The position numbers and the translations under genes are program-made. Positions 54,349 through 63,923 of a stretch of DNA of 64,000 nt are shown in pieces (the stretch's first letter is position 1; each line of letters begins with the position of its first letter). Source of the stretch: Fibrobacterota bacterium (GTDB lineage Bacteria; Fibrobacterota; Fibrobacteria; UBA11236). The stretch is from contig JAEKLQ010000033.1 in assembly GCA_019509785.1 (NCBI GenBank), forward strand, positions 1 through 64,000. The letters run 5' to 3'. Under the pieces are notes generated by a model. It saw only the letters and a list, made by a program, of their open reading frames with translations, ran no database searches and was not told where the DNA came from.

Positions 54349-55812
54349 TCACTCCCCATCTGCGCGCAAGCCCAACCCCGGTAAGGCCCGGGTCTTTTCC
54401 AAGCGAACCGCCTGCAACGCTTCCCCATCCAAGCCGAGCATGCGCAGAAGGGTCGGCGCGATCTGGGTCGTCTGTACCGGGGTCTTGATCCCCGATGGCG
54501 CAATCCCTGGTCCCGCGACCAGCAAGGCCACGTGGGTGTCGTTATCCGCGAAGCCGCCGTGCTCGGCCAACTTGGTCGCGCTCAGCTTGCCGTAGATCAC
54601 CCCGTGCACCGGCACCACCGCGATATCGGGAGCGCGATTGTCCTTGAGGGGATCAGGGAACATCAGCTTGAGGGCGTCGCCGCTTAGCACTTCCTGGATG
54701 CCCGCCATGGCCTGATGATCGCGCAGGGCCTTGGCCGCCGCCTCGGTCTTGGATTGATCCGTCAGCCAGATGAGGCCCACGTCGTCTTCCGTGGCTTGGG
54801 CCACCAGGCCAGGCTGGATCGCGTTGATCAGGTTCGGGATGATCTTGCTATCCACCATCTGCCGGCGCAAGGGATCGATGGGCGATTGGCCGTGCTTGGC
54901 GGAAATGATGATTGCCGTAGAGCGATCCAATCCGTGCATGCGCAACGCGTCGATCATTTTGCCGATGGATTGATCGGTATGCTCCAGCGCATCGGCGAGA
55001 TTCGCGCTGGGCGTCCCCGCTCCGTCCGCGTAACCATCGACTTTCTGGCCCACGCTCACGGCCTGGAAGTTCATTCCGAACAGGTTCGGGGCGCCTACCC
55101 GCTTCTTGCCCGCATGGTCCCAGCCCGCGATCTCGTTCAGGATGGCTTTCACCTTGATATCGTCATAAGTCTCGCAAAGCGACACGCTGCTCGTGAAACC
55201 GGCGGCGCTGTTGATCTCCGGCGCGAACAGATCGTCCACGCCGCGCCCCGAAGGCCCGTTCACGATTTCGTAAGAAGGATGCTTGTCCGACCAGGCGGTG
55301 CGGCCGCCCGCGGCCTTCACGACTTCGAAAACCGTATTCACGCGCAGGAACTGGTGAGGATAAACCGGCTTCTTGGTGGCGGGATCCAACGGCAAGGCCT
55401 TGGGATCGATGCCGCCACCGGCATCCAGGGAATCCATATTGATATCCACGGATTCGTCATAAACCACTTCGGTGCCATGTACGCTGCAGTCCGATCCGGG
55501 AGCGCAAAGGTTGCGATCGTAGCTGTCGTCGTAATAGACGCCGGTGGAAATCGGGGAGCCGCCGGTGACCATGGCCAAGAGGCCGGGGTACGAATCGGAA
55601 GGCTTGCTCGACGATGCCTCGGTATAGGTCGCGCCCACGGATGACAGCCTGGCCAAGGCCGATCCCGGATGCCCGGCGACGAAGCGAGCAAGATCGAGGG
55701 CATGCATACCGTCGACGCTGATGAGAAGCACGTGGCGGACCGGTTCGGCGCGGTCATGCGCATGCGCGCAGGCCAGGCCAAGCCCTAGGGCGAAAAAAAG
55801 CTTCGAATTCAT
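54349..55812 (-). CDS. Secreted nucleotide pyrophosphatase/phosphodiesterase (alkaline phosphatase superfamily)
   Basis: 487 residues. A signal peptide ends ACAHAH. The type I phosphodiesterase fold is shown by VLLISVDGM (first metal Asp), SSSKPSDSYPGLLAMVTGG (nucleophile region), STAIIISAKHGQS (His/Asp metal ligands) and HGGFADNDTHVALLVAGPG (closing metal ligands). The likely substrate is a phosphodiester or nucleotide outside the cytoplasm. AAAAGGGG precedes the ATG at 55812. Confidence 0.85.
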   Translation of the reverse strand: MNSKLFFALGLGLACAHAHDRAEPVRHVLLISVDGMHALDLARFVAGHPGSALARLSSVGATYTEASSSKPSDSYPGLLAMVTGGSPISTGVYYDDSYDRNLCAPGSDCSVHGTEVVYDESVDINMDSLDAGGGIDPKALPLDPATKKPVYPHQFLRVNTVFEVVKAAGGRTAWSDKHPSYEIVNGPSGRGVDDLFAPEINSAAGFTSSVSLCETYDDIKVKAILNEIAGWDHAGKKRVGAPNLFGMNFQAVSVGQKVDGYADGAGTPSANLADALEHTDQSIGKMIDALRMHGLDRSTAIIISAKHGQSPIDPLRRQMVDSKIIPNLINAIQPGLVAQATEDDVGLIWLTDQSKTEAAAKALRDHQAMAGIQEVLSGDALKLMFPDPLKDNRAPDIAVVPVHGVIYGKLSATKLAEHGGFADNDTHVALLVAGPGIAPSGIKTPVQTTQIAPTLLRMLGLDGEALQAVRLEKTRALPGLGLRADGE

Positions 55813-55981
55813 GCAGAACCCCTTTTGAATCTGGTTTCCGGAGAGCACTTCGCTTCCAGGGGTTGGAAATTAGAGGAGAAGAGGATCCGACCCCATTACG
55901 GGAAGGTTTCCGTTTTATTAACGAGGCGATGGCGGGGAAGCGGCGAAATCCGGCCGTTTGCCATCGATCCTGGGATTGCCT

Positions 55982-56010
55982 TTGAAAATCCTGGGCTTTC
56001 TTCCTAAATT
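55982..56010 (+). promoter_or_regulatory. Promoter of the rpsP operon
   Basis: TTGAAA (55982-55987), a 17-base spacer and TAAATT (56005-56010). Transcription would begin near 56017, 24 bases before the TTG start of rpsP, leaving room for its GGAGG site. Confidence 0.7.
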
Positions 56011-56040
56011 AGACCACCTCAGAAAATACGTGGAGGCCCT

Positions 56041-56460
56041 TTGTCCGTTGTCATCAGATTGTCCCGCCAGGGGCACCGTCATCGTCCCTTCTTCCGCATT
56101 GCGGTGGCCGATCAACGCAAGGCCGCCACGGGAAAGTTCCTGCAGCATATCGGCTACTATGATCCCGCCGCCAATCCGCCGACCCTGAAGATCGACGAGC
56201 CCAGCGCCATCAAGTGGATGCAGGTAGGCGCCCAGCCTTCGGACACCGTGCGGTCCCTGTTCCATCATCAGGGGATCATGGACAAGTTCGCCAAGATCAA
56301 GGGCGGCAAGGCCAGCATCGAATCCGCGAGCAAGGGAATCAGCTGGAAGCCGAAGAAGCCCAAGCTCCATAAGAAGAAGAAGGAAGCTCTCGCCAAGGAG
56401 AAGGAAGCCGCCGCCAAGGCCGCTCCGGCTGCGCCCGCCGCAGAAGCTCCGGCCGCCTGA
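56041..56460 (+). CDS. rpsP: 30S ribosomal protein S16
   Basis: 139 residues from a TTG start with GGAGG four bases upstream. The S16 core is residues 1-85: VVIRLSRQGHRHRPFFRIAVADQRK, then IGYYDPAANPPTLKID and WMQVGAQPSDTV. The remaining 50 residues are a Lys/Glu/Ala-rich tail ending in an Ala/Pro run, beyond the usual S16 length of about 80-90. S16 binds 16S rRNA early in 30S assembly. First gene of rpsP-rimM-trmD-rplS. Confidence 0.95.
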   Translation: MSVVIRLSRQGHRHRPFFRIAVADQRKAATGKFLQHIGYYDPAANPPTLKIDEPSAIKWMQVGAQPSDTVRSLFHHQGIMDKFAKIKGGKASIESASKGISWKPKKPKLHKKKKEALAKEKEAAAKAAPAAPAAEAPAA

Positions 56461-56492
56461 ACCCTTACTTCCTCACCTAGGAAAGTTCCCGA

Positions 56493-56517
56493 GGCCGGCG
56501 GTTAAACCGGCCCTTTT
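56493..56517 (+). terminator. Terminator-like hairpin between rpsP and rimM
   Basis: Stem GGCCGG/CCGGCC (56493-56498, 56507-56512) with an eight-base loop, followed by CTTTTGTT. It may trim read-through so that S16 is made in excess over RimM and TrmD. Confidence 0.55.
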
Positions 56518-56531
56518 GTTATCTACCCCTT

Positions 56532-57068
56532 ATGTCCCAGAAGCCCCCCACCCCGGAAGACCTCGTCCTCGTCGGCTACACCCAAAAGCCCTATGGCCTC
56601 TTGGGCGAGATGAAGGTGCGTCCGACCAGTTTCGATTTCGATCGCCATGCGTCCTTATCGAAGGTGTATTTCCGCAAGCGGGAGGGCGCCGAAATCCTGG
56701 AATTGGAAATCCGCGGGACCCGCGGGGACGGCGAGTTCTGGTATCTGAAATTCAACGGCATGCGCACACCGGAAGCGATCGCCCACTTGAGCGGGGGCCA
56801 ATTGCTCATCCCGGATACCGAACGCCTGGAGCTCCCCGCCGACATGATCTACGTCTCCGACGTCCCGGGGATGCAGGTCATCGACGAGACCGGGGCCGTG
56901 GTGGGCTCGGTGGTGGAGGTGCTGGAGCAGGGCGCCAGCGAGCTATTGGTGATCGGAACCGGGATGAAGGATATCCACATCCCCTGGAACGATCATTTCG
57001 TGAAAGGCATCGATAAGGCCGAGCGCAAGGTGCGCGTGGACCTTTCGGCCCTGCGGGGCCTGTTATGA
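56532..57068 (+). CDS. rimM: 16S rRNA processing protein RimM
   Basis: 178 residues. Assists late maturation of the 30S head domain, binding S19. N-terminal beta-barrel starts LVLVGYTQKPYGLLGEMKVRPTS; the second, PRC-barrel domain (about 95-178) has MIYVSDVPGMQVID, VVEVLEQGASELLVI and IPWNDHFVKGID. TAG-free coupling: its TGA overlaps the trmD start. Confidence 0.95.
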   Translation: MSQKPPTPEDLVLVGYTQKPYGLLGEMKVRPTSFDFDRHASLSKVYFRKREGAEILELEIRGTRGDGEFWYLKFNGMRTPEAIAHLSGGQLLIPDTERLELPADMIYVSDVPGMQVIDETGAVVGSVVEVLEQGASELLVIGTGMKDIHIPWNDHFVKGIDKAERKVRVDLSALRGLL

Positions 57069-57793
57069 GGATCGATGTCCTCACCCTGTTCCCGGAAATG
57101 TTCGCGTCCCTGGACGCCAGCATCCCGGGGCGGGCCCGTAAGGCGGGGGTCCTGGAGCTCAAATGCCATTCCCTTAGGGACTTCGCCATAAACAAGTACG
57201 GACAGGTCGATGACGTGCCCTTCGGCGGGGAAGCCGGCATGGTGCTACGGCCGGAACCCCTGAAAAAGGGGTTGGAGCACGTTTCCACGCTTTTGGGACG
57301 GAAACCGCATGTCTTGCACATGAGCGCCCAGGGACGGATTTTTACCCAGGATAGGGCCAAGGAATTGGCCAAAACCGAGAATCTTCTTATAATTTGCGGG
57401 CACTACAAAGGCGTCGACCAACGGTTCGTGGATGCCTATGTGGATGAAGAACTTAGCATCGGCGACTACGTGGTATCGGGGGGTGAACTTCCCGCCATGG
57501 TGGTCATTGATGCGATCGCCCGGCTTCTGCCCGGCGTGCTTGGGGACGTGGCTTCGGCCGAAACCGATTCTTTCTTCCTGCCCCATCGCCTGGGTTGGCC
57601 GGTTTACACCCGGCCGCAGGATTTCGAAGGACGGTTGGTGCCGGAAGCGTTGGTTTCGGGGCATCATGAAAATATCCGGAAGTGGCGCATCAAGGCCAGC
57701 CTGGAACTGACTCGCCGGAACCGCCCGGATCTCTTCCGCTCGGCCCAGCTGACGGATGAAGAGAAAAAGATACTGGGGACTTCTCCCGCCTGA
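57065..57793 (+). CDS. trmD: tRNA (guanine-N1)-methyltransferase
   Basis: 242 residues. SPOUT-class enzyme making m1G37 in tRNAs, which prevents frameshifting. MRIDVLTLFPEMF is the standard start; DDVPFGGEAGMVLRPEPL, LLIICGHYKGVDQRF and EELSIGDYVVSGGELPAMV (trefoil-knot SAM site) are family signatures. Overlaps the rimM stop by four bases. Confidence 0.96.
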   Translation: MRIDVLTLFPEMFASLDASIPGRARKAGVLELKCHSLRDFAINKYGQVDDVPFGGEAGMVLRPEPLKKGLEHVSTLLGRKPHVLHMSAQGRIFTQDRAKELAKTENLLIICGHYKGVDQRFVDAYVDEELSIGDYVVSGGELPAMVVIDAIARLLPGVLGDVASAETDSFFLPHRLGWPVYTRPQDFEGRLVPEALVSGHHENIRKWRIKASLELTRRNRPDLFRSAQLTDEEKKILGTSPA

Positions 57794-57835
57794 TCGGCGG
57801 AGACGCCCCGAAGACTTAGACGAAAGGACTTGAAC

Positions 57836-58297
57836 ATGCATTCCACGGTAGCCGCCATCCATCATGCCAACCTGAAGACCGACGTGCCGGAATTCCGCGC
57901 GGGCGACACCGTGAGCGTCGACTTCAAGGTTATCGAAGGCGCCAAAGAGCGCATCCAGACCTTCACCGGCGTAGTGATCCAACGCCGCGGGTCCGGGATC
58001 TCCGAAACCTTCACGGTCCGCAAGATCTCCAACAACATCCCGGTCGAGCGCATTTTCCCGCTCAACTCACCGCGCATCGCCTCCATCAAGGTGAATCGCC
58101 TGGGCAAGGTCCGCCGCGCCCGCATTTTCTACATGCGCGATCTGCAGGGCAAAGCCGCCCGTATCAAGGAGCGCGAGGCCAAGGCCGTGGCCGCGCCGGC
58201 TTCCGCCCCCGCCGCTCCAGCAGCGGCCGCCGCGCCGAAGTCCTCCAAGGTCAAGGCCGCCAAAGCCGCCAAGGCCAAGGCCGAAGCGACCGCCTAG
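57836..58297 (+). CDS. rplS: 50S ribosomal protein L19
   Basis: 153 residues; the L19 core is about 1-118: [44 protein letters not shown] and [11 protein letters not shown]. The last 35 residues are an Ala/Lys/Pro-rich tail, as also seen on S16. ATG at 57836 has AAAGGA eight bases upstream; an in-frame TTG two codons earlier is less likely. Last gene of the operon. Confidence 0.96.
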   Translation: MHSTVAAIHHANLKTDVPEFRAGDTVSVDFKVIEGAKERIQTFTGVVIQRRGSGISETFTVRKISNNIPVERIFPLNSPRIASIKVNRLGKVRRARIFYMRDLQGKAARIKEREAKAVAAPASAPAAPAAAAAPKSSKVKAAKAAKAKAEATA

Positions 58298-58313
58298 CCG
58301 ATGGTCCGCCCTG

Positions 58314-58340
58314 CCTAATCGCGGCTCGATCGCGATTAGG
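58314..58340. other. Strong hairpin after rplS without a T run
   Basis: A perfect 10-bp stem CCTAATCGCG/CGCGATTAGG with a seven-base loop begins 17 bases past the rplS stop. The following bases are GC-rich, so it is not a standard terminator. It may stop the ribosomal operon with Rho or stabilise the mRNA end. Confidence 0.45.
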
Positions 58341-58588
58341 CGCGGGGGCGACCCCTTTCGATTGATCCCGTCCACCATGGCTGCCGCATTTCCTGCGGCC
58401 CGCATAGGGCGCCCCGCCCGCGCTCTTCCGACTTCCCCGCACTGACGACTTTTCGGTAAGACTATCCCTGGAGCCCCGCGGGTAATCCGCGTTCGAGGTC
58501 ATGCGCGCAACAAGCGCAAAGGACCCAAGCCCCGGGGATTTTTGCAAGAGTTGTCATCGTTATCACAATCCAAAGTTATCTTTTGTCG

Positions 58589-60760
58589 ATGGTTTTTACA
58601 GTGGCGCGGAAAGCCTTCGATCGCGTTCTCCTATGGGGGACATCGGCCGGCATGGAACCGCGTCGCGCCAAGCGGATCCGGCTCGCGAACCGGATCGCCG
58701 CCACCTGCGCGGCCGCGGCGTTGCTCTACGCGGCGGTGTATCCCTTCTTCCAGGCCTGGGAGATGGGATTGGTTTCGCTGGCGGCCGCTTGCCTGTTCTC
58801 CGCGGTGCCTTGGCTCAATCGACGCGGCCACGCCTGGTTCGCCCGCTTCCTGCTTTCCCAACTCGGCAACCTTTGCATCCTCTTGGCCACCTTGGCCCTG
58901 GGCCGCAAGGCAGGCTTGCATTTCTTCTTCATGCCCATCGCCTGGCTGTCGCTCATCCTCTTCGATTGGGAAGAACGCAAATCCATGATCGCCGGCGTCG
59001 GCATCAACGCCCTATTGCTGCTGGGCTTGGAGGCTTTCGCGCCCGAGCGCGGCCTCTCGGTGCCCTTGGACGCGCAGCATACCCGGTACTTCCACTTCTT
59101 CGTGGTGCTCACCGCGCAAGCCTTGCAGATCCTGATCGTGCTGCATTTTTTCCTGGCCAACCGGCGCACCGAGACCGCCCTGGCCGAGGCCGGCGAAGCC
59201 GCCAAAGCCGCCGACAAGGCCAAGAGCCAGTTCCTCGCCAATATGAGCCACGAGATCCGCACGCCCTTGAACGGGATCCTCGGCATGTCGAGCCTGCTGC
59301 TGAAGACCGAGCTGCGCGATGACCAACGCGATCTGCTGGCGGCCGTGCAATCGGCGGGGCTGGATCTGATGGCCATCATCGGCGAGATCCTGGATCTCTC
59401 CAAGATCGAGGCCGGCAAGATGCGGTTGGAGCGCGTGCCTTTCGCGATCGGCCCGTTGGTGGATTCGGTGACGCGGCCTTTCGAGCACGAGGCCCGCCGC
59501 AAAGGCCTGCGCTTCATGGTGGAGATGGAACGCGGCCTGCCCGAACGCCTGCTGGGCGACCCGGTGCGGCTTAAGCAAGTGCTGAACAACCTGCTCTCCA
59601 ACGCCGTCAAGTTCACCGAATCCGGATCGGTGGCGCTGACGATCCGGCGCGGGACCGTATCCGGGGAGCCCACGGACGCCTTCCCTCTCGCATGCGAGGT
59701 GACCGACAGCGGTATCGGCATCGGCCCGGAGTCTCAAGAGCGGCTTTTCCAATCCTTCTCCCAGGCGGAGCAATCGCCCGCGCGCCGCCACGGCGGCACC
59801 GGCTTGGGCCTGTTCATCTGCAAGCAAATCGCAGAGATGATGGGAGGCGATATCGGGTACCGATCCGAATTGGGGCGAGGCAGCGTCTTCAGCTTCCAAG
59901 CGCCCTTTCCCGTCGTATGGGAAAAGGACGCGCGCGAGGCCGTGCCCCTGGCGCCTTCGGATGAAAGGCCCTACCGTAGCGGGCCGTCGGCGCGTTTACT
60001 TATCGTCGAGGATCATCCCCTCAACCAGAAAGTGCTGGCCGGCTTCCTGGCCCAAGCGGGCTATCGGGCCGAGTGCGTTCCGGGAGGCAAGGAAGCCTTG
60101 GAAAAGTACGCGGCGCGCCCTTTCGATCTCATCTTCATGGATTGCCATATGCCGGGCATGGACGGATACGCGTGCACTCGCGCGTTGCGTTCCCTGGCTG
60201 CCGCGGGCAAGCAACCGATCATCCTGGGGGTCACCGCCGATGCGATGCCGGGTACGCGCGAGCGCTGCTTGGAAGCCGGCATGGACGAGGTACTGACCAA
60301 GCCCATCCTCTCCGAAGCGCTCAACCGGGCCCTTTCGCGTTGGCTTGGGCCTTCGCGCCAGGCGCCGGAGCGGCCGATCCGGGGGGCCGCCGCATCCCCG
60401 CTGCCATCGCAGTGGGTCGACGTACGGCATCTGCGCGAGATGGACGAATGGATCCGTACCTATGATCCGGGATTCTGGCCGAGGGCGGAGGATCAGTTCA
60501 GGGCATCGGCGGAACGCCTGATCGGCGCCCTGCGGGAGGCCTTCGCCGCGGGCCGCGCGCGCGAAGCGGCCGAATCGGCGCATTCCCTGAAGGGGATCTG
60601 CTTGATGATGGGGCTGAGCCGGATCGGGGATGTCTGCAAACGCCTGGAAGCTTTGGCCGTCCAGGGCGCTAATGCGGACTGGGAGAGCCTGCTGGCCGAG
60701 CTGGAAACCGCGCTCGAGCCCTCCTTGGAAGAGTTGCGCAGGCAAGTCGGCCAGGTTTAG
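58589..60760 (+). CDS. Hybrid histidine kinase with receiver and HPt domains
   Basis: 723 residues. About six N-terminal helices (residues 35-190, with DWEERKS between two of them), then HisKA with His221 in FLANMSHEIRTPLNG, HATPase with NNLLSNAVKFTESG, DSGIGIG and GGTGLGLFICKQ, a receiver domain with Asp518 (IFMDCHMPGMDGY), and an HPt domain with His665 (SAHSLKGICLMMG). This is the BarA/ArcB-like multi-step relay. No response regulator is adjacent. TATCTT lies six bases before the ATG; a TTG two codons upstream is an alternative start. Confidence 0.9.
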   Translation: MVFTVARKAFDRVLLWGTSAGMEPRRAKRIRLANRIAATCAAAALLYAAVYPFFQAWEMGLVSLAAACLFSAVPWLNRRGHAWFARFLLSQLGNLCILLATLALGRKAGLHFFFMPIAWLSLILFDWEERKSMIAGVGINALLLLGLEAFAPERGLSVPLDAQHTRYFHFFVVLTAQALQILIVLHFFLANRRTETALAEAGEAAKAADKAKSQFLANMSHEIRTPLNGILGMSSLLLKTELRDDQRDLLAAVQSAGLDLMAIIGEILDLSKIEAGKMRLERVPFAIGPLVDSVTRPFEHEARRKGLRFMVEMERGLPERLLGDPVRLKQVLNNLLSNAVKFTESGSVALTIRRGTVSGEPTDAFPLACEVTDSGIGIGPESQERLFQSFSQAEQSPARRHGGTGLGLFICKQIAEMMGGDIGYRSELGRGSVFSFQAPFPVVWEKDAREAVPLAPSDERPYRSGPSARLLIVEDHPLNQKVLAGFLAQAGYRAECVPGGKEALEKYAARPFDLIFMDCHMPGMDGYACTRALRSLAAAGKQPIILGVTADAMPGTRERCLEAGMDEVLTKPILSEALNRALSRWLGPSRQAPERPIRGAAASPLPSQWVDVRHLREMDEWIRTYDPGFWPRAEDQFRASAERLIGALREAFAAGRAREAAESAHSLKGICLMMGLSRIGDVCKRLEALAVQGANADWESLLAELETALEPSLEELRRQVGQV

Positions 60761-60781
60761 CGAACTCCCGCTTATTTCACC

Positions 60782-62695
60782 ATGCGTTTCCCCGTCCCTT
60801 ACGCGCTTTCGGCCGCATTCCACGCGGGAGCGGACGCGTCCTTCGATCCCCGCAGGGCCAAGCGCATCATCCTGAGCAACCAGATTTCCTTGTCCATCGC
60901 CGCCTTGAGCCTGCCGTTCATCTTGATCTACCTGGCTTCGGGCGAGGGACTGATGGGTTGGCTGGAAATCCCCATTTTCCTGGGCTACGCATCGGTGCAT
61001 CGCTTCAACCGCGCCGGCCGTACCTGGTTCGCGCGCTTCTTCCTCATAACCCTGGCCAACCTGGATGTCCTCGGCTATTCGCTTTCGATGGGCACAGAAA
61101 CCGGCCAGCACCTGTTCTTCCTGCTGGCGGGCTGGACCCCGTTGGTGCTCTTCGAATGGGAAGAACGCAAGTCCATCATTTACGGGATCACACTAAGCTC
61201 GGCGCTGCTGCTCGCCACCGAGGCGCTGGCGCCCGCGCGCGGATTGCTGGCACCCGTTCCCTTGTCCGATCTGCGGCAATTGCGGTTGACGGAGATGTTC
61301 ACCCTGCAAGCCGTAGAGATATTGCTCATCTTCTATTTCTTCCGCGGGAACCGGGCAACCGAACTGGCCCTGGCGCTGGCCGGCGCGGCCGCCCGATCGG
61401 CGGACGAGGCGAAGAGCCGCTTCCTGACCCGCATGAGCGGCGCCATCCGCGCCCCCTTGGAGGAAATCCTCGGCGTTTCCCACCTCTTGATCAAATCGGG
61501 AGCGGGTCCCGAACGTCGTTCGACGTTGGAGGACATCCAGGCGGCCGCCGGCGATCTGCTAGCCATCGTGGACGAATTGGTGGACCTGTCGCGCATAGAA
61601 GCCGGCAAGATGCGCCTGGAACCCGCGCCCTTCTCCCCCCTCCGGTTAGGCCATCAGGTGCTTCGTCCATTCGAGATCGAGGCCGCCCGCAAGGGCTTGG
61701 CCCTCTCCCTGCAACCTGATCCGGCCCTGCCCCCGCGCCTATCGGGGGATGCGGCGCGCCTCAAGCAGGTGCTGCGCAATCTGGTCGGGAACGCTTGCAA
61801 GTTCACCGAAGCCGGCGAGGTGATCCTCCGCTTAGGGTATCGGCCGGCCGGCCTCTCCGGGAGCCCGTCCCTGATCTGCGAAGTCGCGGATACCGGCATC
61901 GGCATCCCGGAAAACGTCCGCGCCCGACTTTTCGAACCCTTCGCCCAAGGCGACGCCTCGACCTCGCGGCAATACGGGGGAACCGGGCTGGGATTGTTCA
62001 TCTGCAAGCAGATCGTCGATCTGATGGGTGGCGCGATAAGCTTTTCCTCCGGCGCCGCGGGCGGCACGGTATTCCGGTTCCACGTCCCCTTGCCGATGGT
62101 GGCCCCCGACCCTTTAGAGGAAAAGGAGCCCGCCGCCGAGTCCAAAGCCGCCGAGGCTTCGATGTCCGCGGCTCAAGCCCCTGCGGCCCTGCATGTCGCG
62201 GTACAGAGCCGCATGGAGCGCGGTCCCAAAGGCGCCCCCGAGCCCCTATTCGGAGAGACGCCTTCCGGGGGATTGCGCGCCGGATCCGGATCGCCGGAAA
62301 AGCCCTTGCCTGCTTCGGTCCCGTCCTTGAGGGTGCTGGTGGTCGACGACCATCCCATGAACAGGAAACTGCTGGTCCAGTTCCTTGCCGGTTACGGTAT
62401 CACGCCGGATACGGCCGGTTCGGGGCAGGAGACCCTGGACGCCTGCGCGGCCAAGGCCTACCATGTGGTCTTCCTGGATTGCCATATGCCGGGGATGGAC
62501 GGCTACGCCTGCGCCCGGAACCTGAACGAAAAGCCGCCGCCGGGGGGACGGCCCATCCTGATAGGGGTGACGGCGGAAGCGCCGGAAAGCGCCTTGCGGC
62601 GCTGCCTGGAAGCGGGGATGGACGATTTGCTGCCCAAACCCATCCTGGAAGGGCGGTTGCGGGCTTTAGTGGCGGCGTGCGCGACGCCCAGGTGA
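60782..62695 (+). CDS. Hybrid histidine-kinase paralog lacking the phospho-acceptor His
   Basis: 637 residues. Same plan as its neighbour: multi-helix sensor (about 30-190, with EWEERKS), HisKA-like, HATPase and receiver, but no HPt. In the H-box the sequence is FLTRMSGAIRAPLEE where the neighbour has FLANMSHEIRTPLNG, so Gly220 replaces the phosphorylated His. The ATP site looks intact (NLVGNACKFTEAG, ADTGIGIP, GGTGLGLFICKQ), as does receiver Asp566 (VFLDCHMPGMDGY). It cannot autophosphorylate in the usual way and may regulate its paralog through heterodimers or act as a receiver scaffold. Confidence 0.85.
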   Translation: MRFPVPYALSAAFHAGADASFDPRRAKRIILSNQISLSIAALSLPFILIYLASGEGLMGWLEIPIFLGYASVHRFNRAGRTWFARFFLITLANLDVLGYSLSMGTETGQHLFFLLAGWTPLVLFEWEERKSIIYGITLSSALLLATEALAPARGLLAPVPLSDLRQLRLTEMFTLQAVEILLIFYFFRGNRATELALALAGAAARSADEAKSRFLTRMSGAIRAPLEEILGVSHLLIKSGAGPERRSTLEDIQAAAGDLLAIVDELVDLSRIEAGKMRLEPAPFSPLRLGHQVLRPFEIEAARKGLALSLQPDPALPPRLSGDAARLKQVLRNLVGNACKFTEAGEVILRLGYRPAGLSGSPSLICEVADTGIGIPENVRARLFEPFAQGDASTSRQYGGTGLGLFICKQIVDLMGGAISFSSGAAGGTVFRFHVPLPMVAPDPLEEKEPAAESKAAEASMSAAQAPAALHVAVQSRMERGPKGAPEPLFGETPSGGLRAGSGSPEKPLPASVPSLRVLVVDDHPMNRKLLVQFLAGYGITPDTAGSGQETLDACAAKAYHVVFLDCHMPGMDGYACARNLNEKPPPGGRPILIGVTAEAPESALRRCLEAGMDDLLPKPILEGRLRALVAACATPR

Positions 62696-62723
62696 ATGGA
62701 GCTACGCTACCGGCTTTGAGGCC

Positions 62724-63923
62724 TCAGGGCAATCCCGCCGCGATGCGCACGAAGTTGCGCTTCCCGCACTTGAGGAGATGCGTTCCGGAGACGACCGCTT
62801 TCGCTTTAGGGTCGATCACCTTCGCCTCGTCGAAGGAAACGCCGCCGTTCTCGATCATCCTCCGCGCCTCGCCGTTGCTCTTGGCCAACCCGGCCTTCAC
62901 GATCAACTCGGGGATCCAATGTTCGCCGGCAGGAACCGTGAGCGACGCGATGTCTTCGGGCAGGGCTTCGCCCGCATGGATCTTGCGTTCCTGAGCGGCC
63001 GCTTTCTCCGCCGCATCGGGACCATGATATTGGGCCACGATGTCCCGCGCCAACTCGTCCTTAAGGACATTGGGATTCAGTTTACCCGCGCGCATGTCCT
63101 CTACCTTGGCTTGTACGGTTTCCAGCGGCGCATCGGTCAGCAATTGGAAATAGCTTTCGATCAGGGAATCGGGCAGGGCGTACAGCTTATGGTACATGGC
63201 CTGGGGCGGCTCGCTCACGCCTACGTAATTGCCCAGGCTCTTGCTCATCTTCTCCTTGCCGTCCGTGCCCAGCAGGATGGGCATGAACAGGCCCACCTGC
63301 GGCTCCTTGCCCAAACCGCGCTGCAGCTCGCGCCCGCGCAGCACGTTGAACTTCTGGTCCATGCCGCCCAGCTCCACGTCGGCATCGATCATCACCGAAT
63401 CGTAGGCCTGCATCATGGGGTAAAGGAACTCGTGCAGGCTGATGGGCTGATGGTTGCGATAGCGGTTCTGGAAGTCTTCCCGTTCCAGCATCTGCGCCAC
63501 CGTGATCTGCGACATGAGCTTGGTGACGCCGGTGAAGTCGAGCTTGGAGAACCATTCCCCGTTGTAGACAACCTTGGTCCGGGCGGGATCGACGATCTTG
63601 AAGAACTGCTGCTTATAGGTCTCGGCGTTCTTGAGGACTTCCTCATGCGTGAGGATGGGACGCGTCTTGTTCTTGCCGGAGGGATCGCCCACGGTGGCGG
63701 TGTAATCGCCCACGATGAGGATGACGCGATGGCCCAGGTCCTGGAACTGGCGCAGCTTGCGCATGACCACGGTGAAGCCGAGGTGGATGTCCGGCGCGGT
63801 GGGATCGACGCCGAGCTTGATGTTTAGGGGCGTGCCCTTGGCGAGTTTTTTCCTGAGATCATCTTCCTCGATGATCTCCAGGACCCCGCGGGTGATGAGT
63901 TTCCAGGCGTCGGTATCCGGCAT
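62724..63923 (-). CDS. tyrS: Tyrosyl-tRNA synthetase
   Basis: 399 residues, the longer bacterial type. Class I signatures: HLGF (47-50, the HIGH motif) within DPTAPDIHLGF, and KMSKS (225-229). Tyrosine site region YPMMQAYDSVMIDADVELGGMDQKFN. The C-terminal S4-like RNA-binding domain starts about 335 (WIPELIVKAGLAKSNGEARRMI). AAGGACG precedes the ATG. No T-box is visible in the 77 bases remaining upstream. Confidence 0.96.
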   Translation of the reverse strand: MPDTDAWKLITRGVLEIIEEDDLRKKLAKGTPLNIKLGVDPTAPDIHLGFTVVMRKLRQFQDLGHRVILIVGDYTATVGDPSGKNKTRPILTHEEVLKNAETYKQQFFKIVDPARTKVVYNGEWFSKLDFTGVTKLMSQITVAQMLEREDFQNRYRNHQPISLHEFLYPMMQAYDSVMIDADVELGGMDQKFNVLRGRELQRGLGKEPQVGLFMPILLGTDGKEKMSKSLGNYVGVSEPPQAMYHKLYALPDSLIESYFQLLTDAPLETVQAKVEDMRAGKLNPNVLKDELARDIVAQYHGPDAAEKAAAQERKIHAGEALPEDIASLTVPAGEHWIPELIVKAGLAKSNGEARRMIENGGVSFDEAKVIDPKAKAVVSGTHLLKCGKRNFVRIAAGLP

